This document shows positions 1 to 5,454 of a stretch of 6,863 bases of DNA, piece after piece; position 1 is the first letter of the stretch; every line of letters begins with the position of its first letter. Position numbers and translations under genes: made by a program. The notes under the pieces were generated by a model that ran no database searches, had not been told where the DNA came from, and was given only the letters and a program-made list of their open reading frames with translations. Source of the DNA: JAGQUL01 sp038212015 (lineage in GTDB: Bacteria > Actinomycetota > Thermoleophilia > Gaiellales > SKUG01); contig JBBQUY010000117.1 in the NCBI GenBank assembly GCA_038212015.1, forward strand, positions 1 to 6,863, in the 5' to 3' direction.

Positions 1-143
1 TCATGTGCAGCCGGTTCATCCTTCTGCTCCTGACAGCATGTGGCCGGGGCGCGCTTCCAGCCCAATTGTAGATTGACATGCACCCCGCGGAGAGGGGGCG
101 CGGGAACTAGCTGCAGGCTTGGCGCCAACAGGCAACTCCCATT

Positions 144-171
144 GGGGCAACGGTGCAGTTCAGCCGGATTG
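144..171 (+). repeat. GGGGCAAC-type direct repeat, left copy
   Basis: This 28-base segment matches 1513-1540 at 24 of 28 positions when aligned without gaps; both begin GGGGCAACGG and end in CAGCCGG followed by A or G and TTG. The two copies lie in the same orientation about 1.37 kb apart and bracket the RelA/SpoT gene pair. A related GGCAACTC lies just upstream at 131-138. The role is unknown. Confidence 0.6.
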
Positions 172-400
172 CGCGGTTGGGTCTCCCGTCTCAGGGGGGG
201 GTTTTCTGGTTCCAGCGCGGTGCGCGCGTTCACCGCAGTCCGTTCGTGCGTCCTGCTGCGTCGAGTTGCTGAACGGGGTGAGCTGGCCCGGCACCGCGGC
301 GTCGGCGAGTGCGACATCTGCTCGACCAGGCTGCCATCGCGCGACGCTGGCGCATGGATAGTGCGCTTTGCCACCAGCCGGAAACGGAGGGTTTTCTTGT

Positions 401-423
401 TCGCCGGCTTCGCCTTTCGGCGA
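401..423 (+). terminator. Weak hairpin, possible terminator remnant
   Basis: TCGCCG (401-406) pairs perfectly with CGGCGA (418-423) around an 11-base loop. There is no downstream T tract, although a short T-rich stretch precedes it. It could end a transcript entering from either side, or be chance in GC-rich DNA. Confidence 0.2.
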
Positions 424-430
424 GATGACC

Positions 431-446
431 GGGGCAACGGGGCAAT
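431..446 (+). repeat. GGGGCAAC tandem pair, middle copy
   Basis: GGGGCAAC is followed directly by GGGGCAAT, making a 2 x 8 base tandem. The first 15 bases are identical to 1513-1527. It lies about 60 bases upstream of the RelA/SpoT start codon and is in the same orientation as the other members. Confidence 0.6.
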
Positions 447-504
447 CAGCGTCTCATCGGCTACCGGATGCAGGCGCTAGGCCGGCGCCCTCGAACATCT
501 GTTC

Positions 505-1266
505 ATGGATGACGGCGGACAGCAGAATGCGCGATCGCTGTCGAAGTCCCAAGTTCGCAAGGCGGGAGACGCGCTGCGCCTGCAGCTTCGCGAGCGAGCG
601 CTTCCTGAGGTGCTCGCCGACCCGCACAACGCCGATGCCTTGGACGTGGTTCGACGATTCCAGCGAAGCCATGTCGAGCCGACCGTTCGGCTCGCAGCCT
701 CCGTCGGCTCCGTGGCCCGCGAGCTCGCCAGCGGTCCAGTCGTTCCACGGATCAAGCGCGTCGAGCGAATCATCGAGAAGATCGCGCGACACAGCACGGC
801 CCTGGACCGTCTGCAGGACATCGGCGGCTGCCGCATCGTCGTCGCCGACGTCGAGCTGCAGGAGCAGGTGACCGCACGTCTCGTCGAGCTGCCGCTCGAA
901 CTCATCGACGTCGATGACCACGTCGCGGTCGCGGGAGTGTCACCGTTCGAGTCGAACAGTCGCGGCCCGAAGGGAAGCGGGTATCGGGCCATCCACCTCG
1001 TGCATCGAGTCGACGGGTGCCTGCTGGAGACGCAGGTGCGGACCGCAGTGCAGCACCAGTGGGCAGTTGCCGTCGAGCGAGCCGAGCAGATCACTGGATT
1101 CCCGCTGAAGTTCGGTGATGCGCCGCCGGAACTGCTCGACTACTTCCGCGTCGCCTCGACGATTCATGCGCTTCAGGAACGTGGCGAGGATGTCGATGCG
1201 GACCTCGTGAACGAGCTTGCCGAGTTGCGGGAACGCATTCGGCGGTACTATCGACGTAGCAGGTAG
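505..1266 (+). CDS. RelA/SpoT-domain nucleotidyltransferase (small alarmone synthetase-like)
   Basis: The 253-residue product carries a RelA/SpoT synthetase-type domain and no HD hydrolase, TGS or ACT domain, so it is a small stand-alone form. Visible family motifs are RIKRVERIIEKI (82-93), LQDIGGCRIV (103-112) with the conserved Asp105, PKGSGYRAIH (155-164) with the base-stacking Tyr160, and ETQVRT (175-180) followed by QHQWAVAVE (183-191). Residues 1-80 and 200-253 look helical. Known members transfer pyrophosphate from ATP to GTP/GDP or ATP, or to the CCA end of tRNA in toxic forms; which substrate applies here cannot be read from the sequence. The ATG at 505 is the first usable start after an in-frame stop at 478-480. 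I see no Shine-Dalgarno sequence, so translation may be leaderless or weak. The 72-residue gene follows 4 bases after the stop, indicating one operon. Its place in a putative mobile element favours a toxin or defence role over housekeeping alarmone control (inference). Confidence 0.88.
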   Translation: MDDGGQQNARSLSKSQVRKAGDALRLQLRERALPEVLADPHNADALDVVRRFQRSHVEPTVRLAASVGSVARELASGPVVPRIKRVERIIEKIARHSTALDRLQDIGGCRIVVADVELQEQVTARLVELPLELIDVDDHVAVAGVSPFESNSRGPKGSGYRAIHLVHRVDGCLLETQVRTAVQHQWAVAVERAEQITGFPLKFGDAPPELLDYFRVASTIHALQERGEDVDADLVNELAELRERIRRYYRRSR

Positions 1267-1270
1267 ACCC

Positions 1271-1489
1271 ATGGCCCACTTCATCGTCACATACGAGCAC
1301 CGCAGCGGCCGATCCGTCGTGACGCGCTACGAGAACGCGCTCGAGGCATTCGACGAGTTCTCGCGCCGCGAACGCGAGTTGATCGGTGACGACGAGATCG
1401 AAGTCGTGCTGCTCGCGGCCGAGCGCGAGGAAGACCTGCGCCTGACGCACCCGAACTTCTTCGGGACCGGCGACATGCTGCCCGCCTGA
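1271..1489 (+). CDS. Small acidic partner protein of the RelA/SpoT gene (candidate antitoxin or accessory)
   Basis: The 72-residue product is acidic (16 Asp/Glu against 8 Lys/Arg, my count). Its predicted order is strand (HFIVTYEH, 3-10), strand (SVVTRYEN, 15-22), helix (23-39), strand (IEVVLLAA, 43-50), helix (52-60), then a THPNFF segment (59-64). I see no signal peptide or membrane segment. The ATG at 1271 is chosen over an in-frame ATG at 1217, because the latter would overlap the upstream gene by 50 bases. The 4-base gap suggests translational coupling, with a weak AGG upstream. From memory, small proteins of this look with a C-terminal TH..(Y/F)F motif occur beside RelA/SpoT-domain genes of this type, but I cannot verify that here. 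The function is unproven: antitoxin, regulator or structural partner are all possible. Confidence 0.75.
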   Translation: MAHFIVTYEHRSGRSVVTRYENALEAFDEFSRRERELIGDDEIEVVLLAAEREEDLRLTHPNFFGTGDMLPA

Positions 1490-1497
1490 TCGTCAGC

Positions 1498-1540
1498 GGG
1501 GCAACCTCGAGCGGGGCAACGGGGCAACTCAGCCGGGTTG
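1498..1540 (+). repeat. GGGGCAAC repeat cluster, right copies
   Basis: Three copies of GGGGCAAC start at 1498, 1513 and 1521; the last two are directly abutted. The segment 1513-1540 is the counterpart of 144-171. The cluster begins 9 bases after the stop codon of the small gene and ends 83 bases before the tRNA-derived fragment. It might bind an element-encoded protein, but nothing in the window identifies one. Confidence 0.65.
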
Positions 1541-1545
1541 AAGGG

Positions 1546-1620
1546 CCGGACATGTCCGGACAGATCGCGCGAATTGCACGCTATGATGCCGTTTGTCCGG
1601 ACGGTTCCGGACGCGGACAG
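1546..1620. promoter_or_regulatory. Cluster of TCCGGAC inverted and direct repeats, possible recombinase arm sites
   Basis: The perfect palindrome CCGGACATGTCCGG lies at 1546-1559 and overlaps a second one, TGTCCGGACA (1553-1562). TCCGGAC recurs at 1596-1602 and 1606-1612, and TGTCCG (1594-1599) is inverted as CGGACA (1614-1619). The cluster lies immediately beside the tRNA-derived core on the inferred element side. That is where integrases and excision factors of tRNA-targeting elements bind their arm sites. The integrase gene is not in the window, so the role is inferred. A dimeric repressor operator is the main alternative. Confidence 0.45.
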
Positions 1621-1623
1621 GTG

Positions 1624-1665
1624 ATGGTAAGGAAGGGGTCGTCGGTTCAAATCCGACAGAGGCTC
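1624..1665 (+). other. 3' half of a tRNA gene, best fit tRNA-Thr(GGU): putative attachment-site scar
   Basis: The positions fit a tRNA from residue 32 to 73: loop ATGGTAA with anticodon GGT (1626-1628), 3' anticodon stem GGAAG (1631-1635), variable loop GGGTC (1636-1640), T stem GTCGG (1641-1645), T loop TTCAAAT (1646-1652), T stem CCGAC (1653-1657), acceptor AGAGGCT (1658-1664), then C. There is no 5' half: the preceding AGGTG does not pair with GGAAG, and no D arm or matching acceptor strand (AGCCTCT) is present upstream. Integration into a tRNA 3' end leaves such a displaced 3' half at the far end of the element, which places the element to the left. The intact tRNA should lie further left, outside the window. 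The isoacceptor call is less certain than the tRNA origin, since a C at position 73 is not what I would expect for Thr. Confidence 0.7.
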
Positions 1666-1670
1666 TCCCA

Positions 1671-1696
1671 GAAACCCCTGTTTCGGCAGGGGTTTC
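1671..1696 (+). terminator. Hairpin terminator of the displaced tRNA gene
   Basis: GAAACCCCTG (1671-1680) pairs perfectly over 10 bp with CAGGGGTTTC (1687-1696) around a TTTCGG loop. It begins 5 bases after the tRNA-derived fragment, as expected for the native terminator of the original tRNA gene. The downstream sequence GTCGTCCTT has little T tract, which is common in high-GC actinobacteria. It would also insulate the next gene from element transcripts. Confidence 0.75.
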
Positions 1697-1790
1697 GTCG
1701 TCCTTGGGGATGCAAGAGGGCCGGCGAGGAGTCCAAATCGCCGCCGATCCCACGATCGTCCGTGCAACGTGCCGGTGCCGTCACCCGATC

Positions 1791-1819
1791 TACGGGAGGG
1801 TTACGTAGGGGGTACGAGA
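1791..1819 (+). promoter_or_regulatory. Strong ribosome binding site within an 11-base phased TACG motif
   Basis: AGGGGG at 1807-1812 lies 7 bases before the ATG at 1820 and fixes that start over the upstream in-frame ATG at 1769. TACG recurs exactly every 11 bases at 1791, 1802 and 1813, with a purine-rich GGAGGG or AGGGGG following the first two. The second unit contains the palindrome TACGTA. The ribosome-binding role is solid. A regulatory role for the spacing is speculation. Confidence 0.65.
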
Positions 1820-3574
1820 ATGGGTGTTGCAGGCACGGCTGCTGCCGCCATCGACAGCATGGTCGGCGTGATGCGCGAAACGAGCGCGGCCTTGCACGGA
1901 CCGGCGGTGTGGAAGGGTCGCGAGCTCGGTGAGCTGGCCCTGCACATGCCCGACGGCTCCACGCGGGCGATCCCCGTGTTCGGAGCTGCGTCCGAAGGTG
2001 AGTTCCTCGCCACGGGCATGTTCGCGGGCGAGGCTCGGGCCCTTGCGCAACGCCGCGTGACGAGTGTCGGAAACTTCGCGCAGGGCGTGTTGCACGACGA
2101 GGTTGCCGGCCAGTTCTACGTCACTACGCTCCACCAGGCGGACGGAATGCCGCTGCGCATCGACGAGGCGTTGGTGCAGCCGCAGTTCACCACGATCGGC
2201 GCCACGGCCCGCAACCAGCAGCTCGTGTGGATCAACGGCGAGCAGCAACGCCACGGCGTCGCGCTGCGATCCGAGCAGTTTTTCGACGACGGCCTCACGG
2301 CACTCGGTGATGCAGATCCGTTCGTGAGCGTCGAGGCGCGCCGTGCCGCGCGCGAACTGGCTGGTCCGAGCGGTCGTGCGCTGATCGCCGCCAGCGGGGT
2401 CCGCCCCACACTGGCCGGCGCGCAGAGGTCGTCCGGCGCCTCCGCGATCGACGCACTGCAGCTGGAAGTGCCACTCTCGCGCTCGTCTGGAATGGGGAAC
2501 GTGTATTCGACGCGAGGCGCCTCGGTCCTGATGGATCGCGATACCGCGCACGTCGTCGACGGGACGCTCGACCAGGCGTGGATCGCCGCACGCGACATGT
2601 CCGTCTCGATGGGACGTCGACCTATTGGTGTGATGCAGGTGCACGACGGCGCGTATGCGATCGGCACCGTTCGCGGCCACTACGGGACCACCCGGCTCTA
2701 CCACGGCGGGTCACATGGGAGCCGCGAGGTACGGATCGATCGCGACGTGAGCCTGCTCGTGGACTCCGCTGGCCATGCCGGCAGTCCGCGCCTGGCCTTC
2801 GAGCTGCCGTCGGAGCTCCGTCCCAACGCCGGCTTGCACGGAGACGTGGACCAGGTCACGTTCGACGCCGACGTCCGGGCCGGTTTCCTCGGCATCACCG
2901 ACGGCGCCAACGTGTTCGAGCGCGGAGGATACGAGGGGGTGCAGCGCCGGGTGCTGCCCTCGAACCAATCGCTGCGCGATGAGCTCGCCAACGCCCGCCG
3001 CGCGCTCCATGACACGGCCGGGACGCTCGCGGCATCGCAGTCCGAGTGGCTCCAGGCCCGGGAGGCGGTCACCGAGGCAGGGGTGCTCTCGCGTCGGCGG
3101 GCGGCCAAGGTAGAAGTCGCCGCTCGCGCCGCAGTTGAGTCCGCGTCGTCGCGCTACCGAGCGGCGGAGGACGCGGTCTCGAGCGCTGAGATCCGCCTCG
3201 GTCACTGGTGGCAGGACGAGGCGACCGACTTCTCGCTCCATCCTGTCATGGAGGTCGCGGGTCGACCCGTATCCGCCAACGACGTGCTCGCCGCGGGCGT
3301 GCCCGAAGGCTACGCCGACATCCTCGCGTCCCTGGAACGCGAGCACGCCGGTTCGGAGACGCTCGCGGGCGCGATCCTGCAGGGCGTCGACGGCCAGCTG
3401 TACACCGGATCGATCCCGCTCGAGGCATCGCTGCTCGAGCGCATCCCGAAGCCCACCCACGAAGCCATCAGGGCGATCACGGCCGGCGGCAGGACGGTGC
3501 AGTGGCCATCCGGCGCCGGCAGCGCGCCGCAGCGTTCGTTCCAGCTCGTTTCCGAGCTGACGACTCCCGCCTGA
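1820..3574 (+). CDS. Large protein of unknown family with coiled-coil segment and repeated DG-aromatic motifs
   Basis: The 584-residue product matches no family I recognise. It has no signal peptide, membrane segment, nucleotide-binding loop or metal-binding cluster that I can see. Residues 1-30 look helical, and 40-380 look mainly like strands with loops. Residues 381-460 form a long charged, Ala-rich helical stretch likely to be coiled coil, and 470-584 return to a mixed fold. Three short segments resemble one another: FAQGVLHDEVAGQFYVTTL (86-104), IGVMQVHDGAYAIGTVRG (269-286) and LAGAILQGVDGQLYTGSI (515-532). Each is a hydrophobic strand, a DG- or AG-type turn, an aromatic residue and another strand, and each follows a helical stretch. 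The start rests on the AGGGGG site. The gene stands alone between the tRNA scar and the ABC-F gene. It is long and in good actinobacterial codon usage, so it is very likely real. Cytoplasmic location is inferred from lack of export signals. Confidence 0.85.
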   Translation: MGVAGTAAAAIDSMVGVMRETSAALHGPAVWKGRELGELALHMPDGSTRAIPVFGAASEGEFLATGMFAGEARALAQRRVTSVGNFAQGVLHDEVAGQFYVTTLHQADGMPLRIDEALVQPQFTTIGATARNQQLVWINGEQQRHGVALRSEQFFDDGLTALGDADPFVSVEARRAARELAGPSGRALIAASGVRPTLAGAQRSSGASAIDALQLEVPLSRSSGMGNVYSTRGASVLMDRDTAHVVDGTLDQAWIAARDMSVSMGRRPIGVMQVHDGAYAIGTVRGHYGTTRLYHGGSHGSREVRIDRDVSLLVDSAGHAGSPRLAFELPSELRPNAGLHGDVDQVTFDADVRAGFLGITDGANVFERGGYEGVQRRVLPSNQSLRDELANARRALHDTAGTLAASQSEWLQAREAVTEAGVLSRRRAAKVEVAARAAVESASSRYRAAEDAVSSAEIRLGHWWQDEATDFSLHPVMEVAGRPVSANDVLAAGVPEGYADILASLEREHAGSETLAGAILQGVDGQLYTGSIPLEASLLERIPKPTHEAIRAITAGGRTVQWPSGAGSAPQRSFQLVSELTTPA

Positions 3575-3818
3575 CGTCGTCTTCGGCGTGCTCGCGGATG
3601 AGGTCCTGCCGCGGAGGGGGAGCGTCGACGGGCTATAGGCGCGGCGGCAGTCGTCGTCCGGTATCGCCGAGCGCCGCATGTTGTCGAACGCGATCACGAG
3701 ACGGTCGTCGGGAGATCGCCGATGCGCCACCTCGTGGAATACGGGCAGGCCGCGAAGCTGCGACGATGGTCCGATCGCCCGCACCGGCCAGCGATCCGCA
3801 TCCGCACACAGGAATCCA
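3575..3818 (+). other. 244-base leader region upstream of the ABC-F gene
   Basis: No gene is confidently assigned. A weak hairpin, GACGAC (3559-3564) with GTCGTC (3576-3581), spans the stop codon of the preceding gene and has no T tract. An open frame from ATG 3598 (74 codons) ends with TGA at 3820-3822, overlapping the ABC-F ATG in an ATGA junction. Its product is Arg/Gly/Pro-rich and its second codon positions are very GC-rich, which argues against real coding. Another frame (3602-3902) has more coding-like base positions but no good start. ABC-F resistance genes are often controlled through such leaders by ribosome-stalling attenuation, so this space could be regulatory. Confidence 0.4.
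3810..3813 (+). promoter_or_regulatory. Ribosome binding site of the ABC-F gene
   Basis: AGGA lies 5 bases before the ATG at 3819. It supports this start over the in-frame ATG at 3678, whose extra 47 residues are Arg/Ser-rich and absent from ABC-F proteins. Confidence 0.6.
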
Positions 3819-5450
3819 ATGAGCCGCACTCCACACCCGAGCCCCAGGACGCGATCCGTCGTAGCCCTGGTCGCGACCGACATCACCCACGGGTACGGTG
3901 AACGTGTCGTGCTCGACGACGTGTCGATCACCGCCGCGCCCGGACGGCGCGTCGGACTGGTGGGCGACAACGGCTCGGGCAAGTCCACCCTGATGCGACT
4001 GCTCGCAGGACTCGACGAGCCCGACGCCGGTCGCATCGTGCGACCTGCGAACACCGCCCTGCTCGAGCAGGACCTGCGCCAGCCGCCCGAGACGACCATC
4101 CACGAGGTGATCGAGGTCGCGCTGGCCGAGCTGCGGGCCATCGAGCAGGAAGTCCAGGAGCTCTCGGCACTCGTGCAGCGCATGCCCGATGATGCGGCGC
4201 TGGCGCGCGCGTACGGTGATGCGCTCGAGCTCGCACAGCTGCGCGAAGCCTGGGACGCCGATCACCGCGTCGCACGGGTCATGCGTGGGCTCGGTCTCCA
4301 TGACTTCTCGCGCTCGCGCGCGATCGGAACCCTCTCCGGCGGCGAGCGCGCCCGCGTCGCGATGGCTGCGCTGCTCGTGCGCCAGCCCGAGGCGCTCCTG
4401 CTGGACGAGCCGACAAACCACCTCGACGATGACGGCCTCGACTACGTGGAGCGGCACCTGTGCCGGCTGCCCGGCGTGCTCGTCGTGTCGAGCCACGACC
4501 GCGCGTTCCTTGACGCCGTGTGCACCGACATCGTCGACATCGACCCGTCTCGCCATGGCGTCACGCGCTTCGGCGGCAGCTTCAGCACCTACCTGGTCGC
4601 CAAGCGCCGCGCACGCCACGAATGGGAACGGGCGTGGCGCCAGCAGCAGACCGAACGAGCCGTGCTCGAATCGACCATTGCCGGCGGGGGTGGCCGCCGA
4701 GACGTGCACGAACGTGCGCGACGCGACAACGACAAGAAGGGGCAGTCCTCGCGCGACGGGCGTGCCCAGGCGGCAGTCGCTCGTCGCATCCGCGACCTGC
4801 GCTTGAAGATCGCGGTGCTCGATCGTGACGGCGTCGCCAAGCCTCCGGACGAGCTGTGCTTTCGAGCGGCCGTCGGGGCGCACCTCGAAGGTGACGAGCC
4901 GCTCGTACGCATCACCGACCTGGCGCTCGAGGGACGGATCGGGCCGCAGACCTTCGAGATCCGGCCTCGCGACCGACTGCTGCTGTCCGGCCCCAACGGC
5001 AGCGGCAAGTCGACGTTGATCGACCTGATCACCGGCGCGCTTACGCCGACATCCGGCGTGGTCAAGTATGCCGACGGCGTCCGCATCGGCGTGCTCCCGC
5101 AGGACCCCGAGTTTCCCCCCGACGAGACCCCGAGCGACGTCTATCGAGCGGCGGCCGAGGGCCGCGAGAACCTGCCCGAATTCGCCGATCTCGGCCTCCT
5201 GGACGAGGCCGACCTCGACCGTGCGATGCGCGACCTGAGCGAAGGGCAGCGACGTCGCGTCGCAATCGCGATGCTCATCGCCGGCGCGCCGCACGTTCTG
5301 TTGCTGGACGAGCCCACCAACCACCTCTCGCCGTCGTTCGTCAGCGACCTGGAGGAGGCGCTCGACGCCGCCGACGCAGCCGTCGTGATCGTCAGCCACG
5401 ACCGATGGCTGCGCAGTCGGTGGACCGGGCGCGAACTGCGCGTCGGATGA
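3819..5450 (+). CDS. ABC-F ATPase, probable antibiotic-resistance ribosomal protection protein
   Basis: The 543-residue soluble protein has two ABC ATPase domains and no membrane segment, the layout of ABC-F translation factors that bind the ribosomal E site. Domain 1 has Walker A GDNGSGKST (49-57), signature LSGGE (172-176), Walker B with LLLDEPTNH (193-201) and switch His226. Domain 2 has Walker A GPNGSGKST (391-399), signature LSEGQ (473-477), LLLDEPTNH (494-502) and switch His527. Both catalytic Glu residues are present, so it should hydrolyse ATP. The linker (about 253-350) is charged and helical, with RRDNDKKGQ (301-309) and VARRIRDLRLKIAVLDRD (320-337). This linker and the C-terminal SHDRWLRSRWTGRELRVG recall the actinomycete TlrC/OleB/CarA type that displaces macrolides and lincosamides from the ribosome. 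That assignment is from memory of the family; a housekeeping ABC-F is less likely. Length fits the family. It converges on the aromatic genes. Confidence 0.9.
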   Translation: MSRTPHPSPRTRSVVALVATDITHGYGERVVLDDVSITAAPGRRVGLVGDNGSGKSTLMRLLAGLDEPDAGRIVRPANTALLEQDLRQPPETTIHEVIEVALAELRAIEQEVQELSALVQRMPDDAALARAYGDALELAQLREAWDADHRVARVMRGLGLHDFSRSRAIGTLSGGERARVAMAALLVRQPEALLLDEPTNHLDDDGLDYVERHLCRLPGVLVVSSHDRAFLDAVCTDIVDIDPSRHGVTRFGGSFSTYLVAKRRARHEWERAWRQQQTERAVLESTIAGGGGRRDVHERARRDNDKKGQSSRDGRAQAAVARRIRDLRLKIAVLDRDGVAKPPDELCFRAAVGAHLEGDEPLVRITDLALEGRIGPQTFEIRPRDRLLLSGPNGSGKSTLIDLITGALTPTSGVVKYADGVRIGVLPQDPEFPPDETPSDVYRAAAEGRENLPEFADLGLLDEADLDRAMRDLSEGQRRRVAIAMLIAGAPHVLLLDEPTNHLSPSFVSDLEEALDAADAAVVIVSHDRWLRSRWTGRELRVG

Positions 5451-5454
5451 TTCC

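Larger units (their letters stand above)
1..504. other. Gene-poor stretch at the inner part of a putative integrated element
   Basis: No convincing gene is seen here. Several frames are open, but their products are rich in Arg, Pro, Ser and Cys and show no domain, and the codon-position GC is nearly flat in the one I counted by hand. The stretch holds a perfect 10-base palindrome TTGGCGCCAA (119-128), a run of eight G (194-201), and a near-duplicate 14-mer (GGGTTTTCTGGTTC at 199-212, GGGTTTTCTTGTTC at 389-402). Two members of the GGGGCAAC repeat family lie here, plus two short hairpins (84-104 and 401-423). It sits on the element side of the tRNA-derived junction, so it is probably element backbone or decayed sequence. 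A gene entering from the left edge cannot be excluded. Confidence 0.5.

Noticed and set aside
3..71. Short frame from ATG at 3 resembling a lipoprotein signal (FILLLLTACG)
   Set aside because: It stops after 22 codons and nothing follows in frame, so the resemblance is likely chance.
1..476. Minus-strand frame open from 476 to the left edge of the window
   Set aside because: My hand count gave nearly equal GC at the three codon positions, the product is Pro/Arg/Cys-rich, and no good start with a ribosome binding site is present. It could only be revived by sequence to the left.
40..480. Plus-strand open frame of 146 codons (GTG start)
   Set aside because: The product is Arg/Ser/Cys-rich with no domain, has no ribosome binding site, and crosses the repeat copies at 144-171 and 431-446.
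1217..1270. Earlier ATG for the 72-residue gene
   Set aside because: It would overlap the RelA/SpoT gene by 50 bases. The extra 18 residues look like frame-shifted reading of that gene, and the ATG at 1271 begins a clean strand.
172..1540. Integron gene cassette bounded by attC sites
   Set aside because: The flanking repeats lack a consistent RYYYAAC and GTTRRRY pair with an intervening imperfect hairpin, and more than 300 non-coding bases precede the genes, unlike compact cassettes.
1769..1819. Earlier ATG for the 584-residue gene
   Set aside because: The ATG at 1820 has the AGGGGG site at ideal spacing. The upstream ATG has none, and its added residues read through the ribosome binding site.
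3678..3818. Earlier ATG for the ABC-F gene
   Set aside because: The added 47 residues are Arg/Ser-rich and not part of the family. The ATG at 3819 has AGGA 5 bases upstream.
2711..4183. Minus-strand open frame of 490 codons, with a protein-like stretch opposite 3655-3815
   Set aside because: Most of it is the antisense shadow of the 584-residue and ABC-F genes in GC-rich DNA. The stretch in the gap has mildly coding-like base positions but runs into the antisense of the preceding gene without a stop, and no domain is seen.
3633..5399. Minus-strand open frame of 588 codons
   Set aside because: It is the antisense of the ABC-F gene, whose motifs on the plus strand are unmistakable.
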